60,000 nucleotides of DNA from Takakia lepidozioides (Eukaryota; Streptophyta; Takakiopsida; Takakiales; Takakiaceae). The translations under genes and the position numbers were made by a program. Positions 10,465-21,560 of the stretch are shown here, piece by piece. Location of the stretch: contig CM060731.1 of the NCBI GenBank assembly GCA_030704615.1, positions 31,870,001 to 31,930,000 on the forward strand, given 5' to 3'. Positions within the stretch are counted from its first letter, which is position 1; every line of letters starts with the position of its first letter. The notes below the pieces were generated by a model that saw only the letters and a program-made list of their open reading frames with translations, had not been told where the DNA came from and searched no databases.

Positions 10465-13400
10465 ATCGTGGACCGTCTCATGTCCATCAGTCTAGACTTC
10501 AACCTTTTGAGTTGGAATAGTGCTTCAGTTTGTATTATGAGGAAGTCATTCATGATACTGTGGATGATGATTGGTAGTTCATGGTTCTAAGTAACCATCT
10601 CAGCAGTGACTCTGATCTGGCCCTGACTGTCGCTGCATTTGCACTTTTGGCCCTCCTTTCAATGAGGAGCAGGACGAAGGCCACTGCGAGCAGAGTTGAA
10701 GAGGTATGTCTTCAGGGCTGGATACCACACAAATTTAGGTAGATGTTAAACGAAGAAAAAGAGGTTCCAATCTTTTGGAGCTCAGCAATCCTGAACAAAA
10801 ATCGTGCATGCAAATCATTTGGAGGTGACATGCTTGGTCCACTCAACTGGGGCATTTGCTTCGCCAATCTGCAGCTGTCTTTCAGCTTAGATAACCCAGC
10901 GATGCAGATCGACATTGCCATGGTCACATCTACTTCTGGGAAGTTCCCACCTTGCAACAGGAGGAAGGTACAGAGAGTGAGAATAGCGTCCAGGATGGTA
11001 AGAAGCTAATTTGCTTGTCCCCAACCTGATTCTGTTGCAATTTCGACCTCTGGCAGAGTGACTCCTGATGTCTTTTGTAGATTGGTCAAGCATAGTTGTG
11101 AATGTAGCACATTGTATCAACTCAGAAGAAACTGAAGAAACTGAGGAAACTCAACCTGCACTAGGGTGACTTCACCAATTCAACCCAGAAATGGTATGTG
11201 GGCTGTGGCACCCAGCACCTAATTTTTTTGTCCCACTGGTTCGGCCAAATGTGGTGAATGGATTTGGCAGGCAAGAGTGGTTCAATGTTTGTTTTATAGA
11301 CAACTTTTATGTCCAATGTGTGCATGCGTGGGATTAAGGACATAAAATTAATCGGTGGATGAAAAAAGCAGTTTTTCATCTGCTGTTTGACAAATGTGCG
11401 TAGAGAACCCTTCTTTGATTGTTGGTGTCAATTCACTGTAGGGGATGTTAAATTTTCCCATAGGAGTGGTGGTCCAAACGATTTAGAGTTGGCGGATTTC
11501 ACTTTCGGGCTGTTGAGGAACTCAAAGTGTAGTCATCACCATTCTCCTCATAGTAGATCCCAAAGTAGTAAACAATATATGTTAAGTTTCAAAATATGTC
11601 ATTGATGGAATCTTTTCAATACTACTACTTCATGAACGCAGAAAATTAATTGCCATGAAGTAACTCTCTACATATGGCGGACTGGATGAAACTGAGAACA
11701 CTAGGAATAATGTAAGAACTTAATGCACAAGTTCGATCTTTGACAGGACCGCACGCGAGTTTTAGGCTTGTCAAATGTTCCCCACCCTCTCTCGAGAGTG
11801 AGATGGAACTGAAGGGAGTGTAACTCCAGTCGGGGTGACACTGGGCTACATGGGAGGGAGTGTAAACTGCACTAGGTGTAACGCACACTTGGTCTCGAAA
11901 TCTTCTTGTTTGTGCGCTGATGCACAGACCAAATTTCAAAGCCAGTTCTTGATGTCTAGGAGGGGATACACCATGATCGGTAGTTGCAATGGGTGGCCTA
12001 GATGCTCAGTCTTTACACAAAGGTTGGGCTCAAGAAGGAGCTCAGTTCGTAGTATAGGGTGAGCCATCATCAGTCTGTATCTCCACACTACTCTCTCCCT
12101 CATATATGGGGCTGCCTGCGTCAATGTATCAATGTATCAAACTTTATTGTTGGCTCCTCTTTATTCTAAAGAGGAGACTACCGATCAGTGTCAAAAATCA
12201 CTAAGCCCCTGTTCGCGGGTGTCACCTCATCTCCTTTGTTGAAAACTATTTCATGAAGGGCCTCTAGGTAACACCTCCCTGAGGTAACCTCTCCTTGATT
12301 GAACAATTTATGAAGAATAAGTGGATGAACTTTCAAGTTTACTATGGATGAAAGTGGCTTTTGCTATTCACAAAGAAGAGCTAGCCTATATGCAACTAGC
12401 CGTTTGTATCTAATATCTTGTCAACTAATCCAGTCCTGCGAGAGGTTTCTGGTTGCGGCCATTGGAGGACACTAACCCAATTCAACGAGACAAAAGAAAA
12501 CCACAATTTAAGCTTGCTGTGACAGTAGGGTAAAACACCCTATGACCGTTATAGTACCTATGACCGATCACCTCATAACTGCCTGGGTCAGGCCACATAA
12601 GCTACCATTGCTGGCCCAATTTTGCCACTTGGCAACCAGTTGTTTGATAGAACCCCCCTAAAAAATGTGATTGGTCATAGGGCTCAAGGTTCACACAAGC
12701 ATTTGGATTGGTTCAACTTTGAAACCCCACAACTTTGTATGGACTTCAAGAAATCATGCACTTCCAATTGTGTTGGGATGCTCCCCATGTGGGGCATCTT
12801 TCCATTTTATCCGGGGTAAAAACGACAAAAATTCACCGTTAGATCTTCTGCCATCGTTAGATGAACGGTCATAGGCCTGTCTACCCTAGTCTACATTTGG
12901 TATTGTTACTCCGCTTTCAAGCCTTTTTTTATCTAGTGGTCTTATTATTCAAAATGTTACCAAATCTTGGGGAATTGAATGCCAAATAGGTGAGTGCATT
13001 GGAGTTCCCCACAACACAGAATACCAAGAACCGAAAGAGACTTGAGTGATTTGTCACAGCATTCATTGTCGCTGTCCTGTCAAATCCTCCCCACCGCCTC
13101 TTACCTTGGATTCACTATTAAATACTTCAGAATGCTGAAGGTTGCCAAGCAGCGGTGAGTAGCCTTATATGGCGAGTACTCCTACTAGTGTAATCCCAAG
13201 TCTGTGTAACCCTGGGTAGTGTCACCCTGTGTGTTGTGTAACTCCTGTTAACACATTATACTTAACCAGATTTGGACTTACTGTATTTATCCCGTCTACC
13301 CAGTATCATTACCCATGTACTTGCCTTCAGAGAAAGGGACTCAAACCTGCTCTACACAAGTTTCAGATCAAACCTCTTTCCTGTTAAGGACCATTACTGA

Positions 13401-13781
13401 AAACCTCCCATGCAGATCAGACTGTGGGGGTACAAGGATATAGCAAGTATGACATGATCAGTAGCTCTCTATCTCTCTCCATCTTACATCCACAAATTCC
13501 GAAATGGTCCTAGATTACTGTATTGATGTCTTTCCTTCCTTTCAGTTTCTCTTCTTTCGCTCCACAACTGCCATAGTAACTGCTCTAAAGAGGTGATGAA
13601 GAATTGCGTAGTGTATGGCCCTAGCAGAAGGCGGGTGTACTTTGCCTTGCAGGAGTTGTGGGAAGAGAATCCCACTACAGCCCTAGCAGCAATGCTCTAA
13701 TACCTCATACTTCCTACAACAGCAGCTTGACAATTTAATATGAAAATAACACCAGCAAGCAAACAGTGATGGGGGTAAGCA
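10465..13781. other. Intergenic, no gene recognised; contains a possible small TIR element
   Basis: Between the convergent ends of WDR74 and the UQCC1-like gene no coding exon could be supported. Open frames near 10743-11009, 11646-12124 and 12622-12874 lack splice context and recognisable motifs. A candidate TIR element at 12526-12888 is listed separately. A short duplication, caatgtatcaatgtatcaaa, sits near 12122. Confidence 0.45.
12526..12888. repeat. Possible 360-bp MITE with ~25-bp imperfect terminal inverted repeats
   Basis: The left end begins TAGGGTAAAACACCC then tatgaccgtt (12526-12550). The reverse complement of 12864-12888 begins TAGGGTAGACAGGCC then tatgaccgtt. About 20 of 25 positions agree. 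There is no coding capacity. No convincing target duplication was found, so this remains tentative. Confidence 0.4.
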
Positions 13782-16672
13782 TCACTCAGCTATGGATCCA
13801 AAATCACTCGAGAAGAGGATGTTCCCTGTCATGAATGATTCTGAGTCTGCCAACCATGCACCCACCACCCTATTGAAGGTTAAGGCCTATATCAATTTCA
13901 GTGCAATAAACATGTCTGCTGTAAACTAGACAATGATATTTTTTTCAATAGTGCCCACCCTGGACATCATACTCCTTAAAAACATGCAAGGAACTCACTC
14001 AACTCACCATACTTCACATATCAAAGTCACCCATAGATTTAAACAGCTTTTGAAATTGTCTCAAGTTAAAATTCATGTCAAAGCAAGCGTGCATAACTTC
14101 AGGAAAAAAATTGAACTGTGCGAATACCACATGTTAGCCTGGAAATGCAATGTGAACCACTACGTGATACAACAGCCTCAATTGAATTGAATAGTTATGC
14201 TATTTGCAACCTCCCAACCATGAGAATAGGAGGGACACTTAAGAGACAACACATACTCAAGCATGCAAAGTTGGCGTTTATCCAAACGTACCAGTCAATG
14301 AAAGGCAGCCTATCTCCCTCCGTACATATCTGGCCAATGCCTGTACCCAAGTGCATCCCTACCATCAGTCCTGGCCTTGAGATGAATAACTCTCCTTCAC
14401 GAGTCGTGGTAGGTGAATGTGCATTACAAAGGAGGACCTTGCAGTGACCAGGGCCAGACGATTGATCCAAGGGCTCCATTGACATCACATTAGAAGGCAA
14501 ATAAAAGAGAGTGTCAGACGAGAAACCAGGGTCCAGCAAGTACATGTATGGGTGCGGCACTTGGCCCTGTAGGCATGATAGAATCGTCCTCTGCAATAAC
14601 ATTCCTGCACACCACCCATCCAAACTATATCTCAACCTTTGCACATTTCTGAAAACGAGTAACATGAACTCAAGCCCACTATCAGGTCACTCAGGCATGC
14701 ATGTAGCAGAGGTCTCTGTTCAAATTGAAGTGACAAGGTTGACAGGCTAAGTTGCACTCTCACAGAAGCCTAGCTAAAGTTTGTTTTCAGACCATAGCTG
14801 CTAGTGATACTGTGCATACAAGTGCTAAAGAAGAAGCAGTGTGTAAGCTATTTGCTGCTAAAATCAGGCAGACAAGATTCAAACGTGCCCATCTTCCCAC
14901 CAGCACATGCCCAGATGCGTCCAAACTGCTAATCCATTGAAAAGTTGGCAGCAAATAGTAGGCAGTTGACTGCTAAGAAAGAGAACTGAGCTCAATGCTG
15001 TCCAATACAGCCTATGGTTCTTGCTGGATTAACAAAACATCAACTTGAGGTATACCACAAATATAACGCACCGGGACTAATGCATTCAGTACCAGCAAGT
15101 GGAAAGAAGAATGCAGGTACCTCCAGAGTGCACGGGCAAGCTCATCCTGAGCAGCATCCGGTCGCATTGCCGCATCATACGCTGTTACGGCACCATAGAA
15201 ATTCTTCTCCAGCTCTTTCATCCACTTTGATATCATTGCCTTCACCTGTGTGCCCACCTTTCCATGCCTTAGCTCTTGTACTGAACTAATGATTTGTTAA
15301 TGATACAAATCATTAACATCAAATCTAAATGACAGTTGTAGGAAGTTAGTCCACCACCTCTCTATAGAACACATGCATCGGTCCAGCTTTTGTTTGATTT
15401 CACCATTACTGATGCATGCGAGTACAATGAGAGGAGCATACCCCAGTTGCAACAATCCGGCGCTCAAGGTCATGGTTTAACATATCATACATGGACTGAC
15501 CCACGGCTGCACCATCCTTGCCCTCTGCCCTCAAGCGACCAAGGCACAGCCACATGTACACAACCAGCATTGCATGTGTTGTCCTGAAGTTCTGTTCCAA
15601 TGCAAAGCCTGCCCCCCCCCCCGCAGGGCAACCCTCTGGTCGTCAATGGGCACATTCACTAACACAAACCCTCTATTGCACTTCCCAAACTACAAGCATT
15701 TATCAACATACATATACGCCTACATGGGTAAAAAGAAAAGAACAATATCTACCATTCCTTGGGCTCTTACTGCATACCCTGAGTAACTCTATGCACCGTG
15801 TGGCCTGAGACATCATGGATTGCAGGTCCTCCTACTCACCAAAACTACCTTCTATACATACATAGCAAATTGTTATGTGCGAGCTCCTTAGATGAGGCAG
15901 AAGAGCCCACATACAGATTTCCATCCCTGACAGGAAATTCTATATCTGAGCTTTCAAATTTCTCCAATTGATCTTGAGCAGGGTAACTCACTTGCAAAGA
16001 GCTCAGGCTTCTCGACCTGGGAGCTGATCCTGGAGTAAAGAGTGTTAGCACCGCGAATGAGTCTACTCTGCTTGCTGTAGTAACCTAGCAGCTTGAGCAT
16101 GGCACCCTGAAGTCCCTGTGGAGTTGGGTCGACCAATCGGAACCGAGAGGTTTGCTCCAAGCTCAGTGACCGTGGCTTCACAACCCTTGAAGGCTCTCTC
16201 TCACTTGGCTGCAACCCCAACGAATTACTTGGTTACCGTCCAAAATGTGCTCTCTCTCTCTCTCTCTCTCTAAGGGCTTTCTAGAGGAAGTCAGGAAAGC
16301 CCGGACCACTGGTTTATACCAATGTAAGTCCCTCTACTGGAGTGAGCCCCTCACAAATGTAGTGTCTGTTCCCTCTTGTTCCGCCCAAACTGAACGTCTT
16401 ATGAGTACATTCTTTTTGGCATACACTGACTGGCACTGAGAGAACCGCCACAGGGCCAGAAATGCATGGTGAGATTCATCTACGATTATGTCATCACGGG
16501 TTCACATATCGTATGCTTTGTTTGTAGAGAGAGCTACCTTTTCCACAGGAGGTGCCTCGAGGAGCTCCTCGGCAGCAAGTGCAAACGATCGAAACAGCTG
16601 CGGTGGTCTAGTGAGCCTCTCCAGGCGAGGGCCATGCTCCCGCACTACGGCCCTTGCCACACGCGCCAGCAT
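13782..16672 (-). CDS. UQCC1: Mitochondrial cytochrome bc1 assembly chaperone, CBP3/UQCC1 family
   Basis: Members of this family (ubiquinol-cytochrome c chaperone domain) assist cytochrome b translation and assembly of respiratory complex III in mitochondria. Seven minus-strand exons join to 272 residues: 16672-16538, 16208-15992, 15608-15442, 15245-15121, 14604-14544, 14340-14292 and 13846-13782, ending in TGA. All junction phases agree (819 nt). The N-terminus MLARVARAVVREHGPRLERL is Arg-rich, without acidic residues near the start, as expected for a mitochondrial presequence. Family landmarks follow in order: KLLGYYSKQSRLIRGAN, then FRTTHAMLVVYMWLCL, then LRAEGKDG, NHDLERR, KWMKELEKNFYGAVTAYDAA, ALARYVRREIGCLSLTD and SFMTGNILF. 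The acceptor of exon 3 is preceded by an 11-G run instead of pyrimidines, which is odd. Intron 1 carries an AG/CT microsatellite. The gene converges on WDR74. Confidence 0.9.
16250..16273. repeat. (CT)n microsatellite in intron 1 of the UQCC1-like gene
   Basis: An uninterrupted run of about 12 ct units on the plus strand. It lies about 40 bases upstream (in the gene's orientation) of the exon 2 acceptor, so on the transcript it is a GA tract. Confidence 0.85.
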
Positions 16673-17684
16673 TCTGCCTCTGCCACTTCAATTTCTGCCT
16701 CACCGCCGCTGCGATTTGAAGCCAACCACGGACGAAAATCGAGTTCAAGAAACTCGATACATCAAGCAGAGAAGAGGTGGGAACTGGGGAGGGACACTCT
16801 CGGTGCTCAGATGGACACTACCGCAATGCAATACAGTAAACTCGAGCGCCCTGCAGAAAGACCCAATTACGAAGGAAGTAAACCTAACTGTCTGTCGGGA
16901 CAAATTGTGAGCGACACTCTAAGCATCGCAGTATCATGTGTTGCTGAGATGGTATGTGCCAGTTGACCAGTGTGAAGAAACTGGATCTTGCTACGTTTGC
17001 TTAACAACAAATGGTATTGCCCCCAGATGGTCCCACTCGAAAACTAGTGATCGTGAATGTGAAGCTCATGCATGAACTTGGAATCTTGAGCCCTGATGGT
17101 TTAGAGGTGATGTAATGCTCTGTGCATCAGTGACTAAATGCAAATATTAGATGCAGACTGTGTTACGCATAACACTGTTGGAAAGTAGGAAACCCTCTTG
17201 CGCATGGTCAGAAACAGGCCACATGAACCTGTTTATTGCATTTGACACGTATGGATGGACTCTCGAGTTTCTACTCTAGCCGCTAGCCGGTTCCAAGACT
17301 CCGTGTTGGTGTTGTCGATAGATTGTTGCCACCTTTCCCAGGGACATAGGACTTGGCGCCCATGCATCATTGAATGCAGACAGAGAGAGGGAGAGAGTTA
17401 GTTAAATCTTTTGCCTCCGTCTACGGTGAAATCGGTTTGTGATTGGAAAGAGAAGTGTTTGGGGGAGACATGGAGTTGGGTTGTCTTGTTACAAGTTGAG
17501 ATTCAACTGCTTGAATGACAGTTTCGGAGGTGGGTGGGTTGCAAGGGAGATCAGAAGATATGAGGTACTTGTCTTTGAGGTCAAGATTTTGAGGGCGACA
17601 TATTCCATTCCGAAAAGGAAAAACAGCAATGTTCACGGGAGGCTCCAACAACCCAAGTGACACATAACAGAGAGTGACGTGTAA
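16673..17684. other. Intergenic between UQCC1-like gene and a retrotransposon remnant
   Basis: The first few hundred bases should hold the UQCC1 promoter and 5' UTR, but no TATA box or named element stands out. The 16466-16966 plus-strand frames are antisense to UQCC1 exon 1 and its upstream region and are not called. The part from about 17300 may belong to the 5' end of the following non-LTR element, but no boundary is visible. Confidence 0.45.
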
Positions 17685-20645
17685 ATGGAGGAATCAAACC
17701 AGCTGTCGACCCACCCTGGTTTCCAAGGCAGCCCAACTCCTCTTGGTCGTGAGCCTCTCCACGTGCCTTCTTCTCCAGTTGTGCAGCCTGCATTGCCGAC
17801 CCCATCACTCTTACCCCAACAGCAGGCGCCTCTCCCATCAGACCGTACCCCATGCCCAGCTTGCGGTCGTCTTTTTGCGCGCATCAGAGGGCTTGCGCGA
17901 CACCAGCACACGTGTGCGGCTCTTCCTCAGTCCCACACAAATGGTACTTCTCCATTTCAGCCCAGTGTCTTGCACGCGCCACCTCCTGCCTCTGCTTGGC
18001 ATTGGCTTTCAGCGCTAGATGTTCTGGGCGCATTTCAGCTAGGATTACCAAGGCCTCGTCTTTATACAAGAATTCTGATGGCACTACGTCATGAGGTCCA
18101 ACTAGCACTCCGTCTACCCTTAGACAGGCTGGCTCGTGATCCTGATGATATACTAGCATGGTATTTTTTTTTGTTATTTCCTCAGTGGTGTTTGGTTTTG
18201 CCCCCTCGTGGCGGTCAGTCAGGGCACAGAGAGACGCACATTTGTCTTCGTCGTTTTTATCTGGAGATTGGGAGAGTCTGCAAGATGAGCATCAATTACG
18301 GGCACTAGCCCTTGCGGCACGCGCCCCTCCCGCTTCCTCCACGCAGCCACCCTCATCGGCCCACAGGCGATTTCGTCATAATCTCATGTTAGGCCGCGTT
18401 GGCGAGTACTCACGCGCGGCCAAGGCTTTAGCATCTTCCTCACCAGCGCCTCCATCACCGGATACTGTCACTGCCCTCGAAGCCCTTCACCCATCAGCTC
18501 AGGATATTTTGCCGTTTTTTGTTGAGGACTTCGAGCCAGACCAGGATCTCAAACTAGATCGGGAGGTCTTCACTCAAGCCTTCACGCGCAGTCCCTATCT
18601 TGCAGCGGCAGGTCCTTCCGGTCTCTTGTATGAGCACTTACGCAACTTTTTTTTCCACAAGACTCTACTAATGGCTTCTCTCAGCTATTTCAGATTTGCT
18701 CTTTTATTGCTGCTCGCCGTATCCCTGCCCTAGTGGCCCGTCTCCTTGGGGCCTCCAGATTGTTGGCTATGAGCAAACCCTCAGGTATTGGCATCTGCCC
18801 TATCGCAGTTGGAGAGGTTCTTTACTGCCTTGTCAGCCGCTCACTTTGTCTTCAGTTTCGAGATGCATTCTCCAGACACCTCTTTCCGCACCAGTTCGGG
18901 GTCGTCACTCCAGGCGGTTGCGAGGCGGTGGTTCAGGGGATTCGTGCAGCTCTTGATCTTCATCCGGATTGGGTGGTTCTCCAGGTCGACGTCATCAACG
19001 CTTTCAACACTGTGTCACGAGCGGCTATCTTTCAGGAGCTCCGTTCAGCTGGATGAGATTTCCACCAGCTCATTCTGTTTGTTCGATTATTCTATGCATC
19101 CACCACTCCCCTATACTACAGTCATCATTCTCGCCTAGGTGAGTGTTCCATCATTCAGTCCGAGATTGGGACTCGCCAAGGCGACCCTTTAGGATGACCT
19201 TTATTTGTCATGGCTCATGTCCGCGCCCTCACGGCTTCTGCACAAGTTCACTCATCTTGTCTTTTTCCGTCGGTGGCAGACGACACGCACATTGTAGGCC
19301 CTGCCTCACAGGTACTTTCAGCTTACTATCATTTTGTCACCCAACTCTCTGCCGTGGGCCTTTCAGTGCAACCTCGCAAATGTGCGGTGTGGTCTCCGTC
19401 CGGTCTCCCTGCAGATTTTGTCCTCCTGCTCACTTCATTGCTCCACCCAATGGCATCAGAATCCTGGGAGTCCCTTTTGGCACCACCCAGTTCACCGTTC
19501 TTGGAAGATGCACTCCACCAGGATGTCACCCACGCCGATCTCCTTCCTAGGCTCGGAAATGTATAGGTAGCATATGGAATCTTGACCAAATGTTTCTTTC
19601 AGCATCCCTCATATCTCTTGCGCACTGTTCCACCCAGCCCAGATTTCTACACCTCTTATTTGGGTTTGATACTACCATGATGACTATCTTCGGGAGATTG
19701 TTAGGACCAGGAACTCTGGAGGGTGCTCAGGAACTTTTGCCACAATAGCAAGCCACCTTGCCCGTCTCTTCCGGTAGTGTGGTTCTTTTGTCCACTGTCA
19801 CTACCGCCCCGTCAGCTTTCCTCGGCAGTTGGGCATTGGTGGCGCCAACCCTCGCTTCACAATTTCTTTGTGACCATCGTCCCATCCTTATGGACGCCGT
19901 TGCACATGTCGACAGTGGCATTTTACCCTTCCAGCAGCATCTCCGCTCTACACGAGATCTTCTTCCGGCACCGGCACGAGCATGTCTACCATCATTTGAG
20001 CAGTTGGTTGCTCAAGGCCTCGACCATCTTCAGAAGTCCATTTCCGAGCGCGTGCACCGTCGTTCCTTTTCCGACATGCTCTCAAGTGCTTCTTCTGAGT
20101 TGCATCGAGCCCGACTTCTATCATGCGTAAGACCCGGAGCAGGGGCATGGTTGACAGCACGACCCACTATCGCACATTTTCGCCTCTTATCCCCTATTTT
20201 CACTACTGCGCTCCGCCTTCGACTCGGTTTCTCTCATCCTTCGGCATTGGGCCTTCAGCACTGCGTCTGTCTTCAGCCCATCGATGACCTTGTCATCCAT
20301 CTCCTCTGTTGTCCATGTGGTGGTGAGCGCACTGCGTCTCATGATATGATTCGCGATGTTGTGGCATCTATTGTTCGGGAGACAGGGTATCATGTACTGC
20401 GTGAGCAACCACATCTACGACCCATACTCACGTCCCACTCTACACGTCGCCGTGTTGACATCGTCCTATCTAGAGATGGTTTGCGTACCTTAGCAGATGT
20501 CGTTCTCGCCGATCCCACTCGAGCACATCTGCTATCTCGCGCAGCTACCACACCAGACACGGCAGCCACTGAAGCAACCAAGGCCAAGGAGCGCGACTAC
20601 AGGGATCGTCACCCCACCAACACATCGTCGTCATTGTTGTTTTAA
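17685..20645 (+). mobile_element. Non-LTR retrotransposon remnant with restriction-like endonuclease (RLE) type C-terminus
   Basis: One long broken reading frame. Parts in order: an N-terminal C2H2 finger (CPACGRLFARIRGLARHQH, about 17847-17905); a spacer; RT segments PYLAAAGPSGLLYEHLR (about 18594-18645), then GIGICPIA, then LQVDVINAFNTVSR (about 18980-19021), IGTRQGDPL (about 19165-19191) and the catalytic box ADDTHI (19275 on). A C-terminal part follows with a CCHC-like cluster (CVC...HLLCCPCGG, about 20262-20325), HDMIRD, RRVDIVL and TLADVVLADP, then KAKERDY. A finger, RT, CCHC and PD-(D/E)XK-like order is that of RLE-class elements (R2/CRE/NeSL-like), not the AP-endonuclease LINEs usual in plants. 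The frame shifts near 18165 and 18650, both at poly-T runs, and has stops near 19055, 19194, 19566 and 19744, so it is dead. Ends and target duplication were not found. Confidence 0.72.
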
Positions 20646-21560
20646 GCTGCCCATATTGCCCAAAGAGAAAACCACAAAAATTAGAAACTTCCTGAACGGG
20701 CGTACCTGCCCTGCCGGCGTGTGTGTTTATGTTGTCGCAGAGTCGACAGCATGATCCGATCAATCCGTAGAGTTTCCAAATCAACCAACATCGTGATTTC
20801 GCGGATGTTCTCAACTCAGTTCTAATTTTCTGCCAGTGATGGAGATGTGTAGCTGAATACTACAGTGCGTGGGAAGCCATTGCAGTGTTCAGACCCATTG
20901 TCAATGGCTGCATCCTCTCACTTCCTCAGTTTCACACCAATTCTTTTCAAATTGTCTTGATGCAGGGGAGGCAATGCAGCATGTGGGATGTGGAGGCTAC
21001 TGGAGTCGTTGTCATCGGCCTTGTGGCTCGCCTATGAATCGGAGCGCTGGCAGCCCCCTGGGTGCCACCCCCAATGCACCGCGCCTCTGTATTAGGGGAG
21101 GGTAGCAGTAAGCGCGTGGTGGAGAAGTTAAATGGCTACTTCAGTCTGGGAAAGAATTGTGCGTGCAGATGAGTGGGGTCTTTCGTCATGCTCTCCTCTA
21201 CAATAAAATTGCAGATCGAATTTTCGCTGAAGGCATTTCCTCGACAGGACATGTGGAATCCAGAAGGTAATTTTCTCTCTCGCTCGTCATTTAGCGGGCA
21301 TAATTGAAGGACAGCGACGTTGTTGGAATGCAGTGGGCATTCTAACTCAATTAACCTAAAACTGAGGAACTTTCTAGGATTGGAAGAGGACCTTACTCTC
21401 CTTATGTTTAAGCTGTAGGGCGCAATCGGGCTCCAACTTTTTGCTATAATAAGGAGCTTTCTGGACGAATCTGGAAAATCTCAATCAAAAGTTGTTCTTC
21501 AAAAGCATAGGCAGCAATTAGCTTGCTTATATCGAAGATTGATTCTGCAACGAATTAAAT
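20646..21560. other. Intergenic, probably includes 3' UTR of the retrotransposon
   Basis: No frame, RNA gene or clear repeat is supported. No poly-A or simple repeat marks the 3' end of the preceding element. Material just before 21561 may be upstream parts of the broken PPR gene that are no longer recognisable. Confidence 0.45.

Noticed and set aside
14195-14665. 156-codon minus-strand frame as a separate gene
   Set aside because: It overlaps UQCC1 exons 5 and 6 and the intron between them in a different reading frame from those exons. The spliced frame matches the family.
16466-16966. Plus-strand 166- and 140-codon frames as genes
   Set aside because: They are antisense to the first exon and upstream region of the UQCC1-like gene, whose minus-strand exons splice in phase and match a known family.
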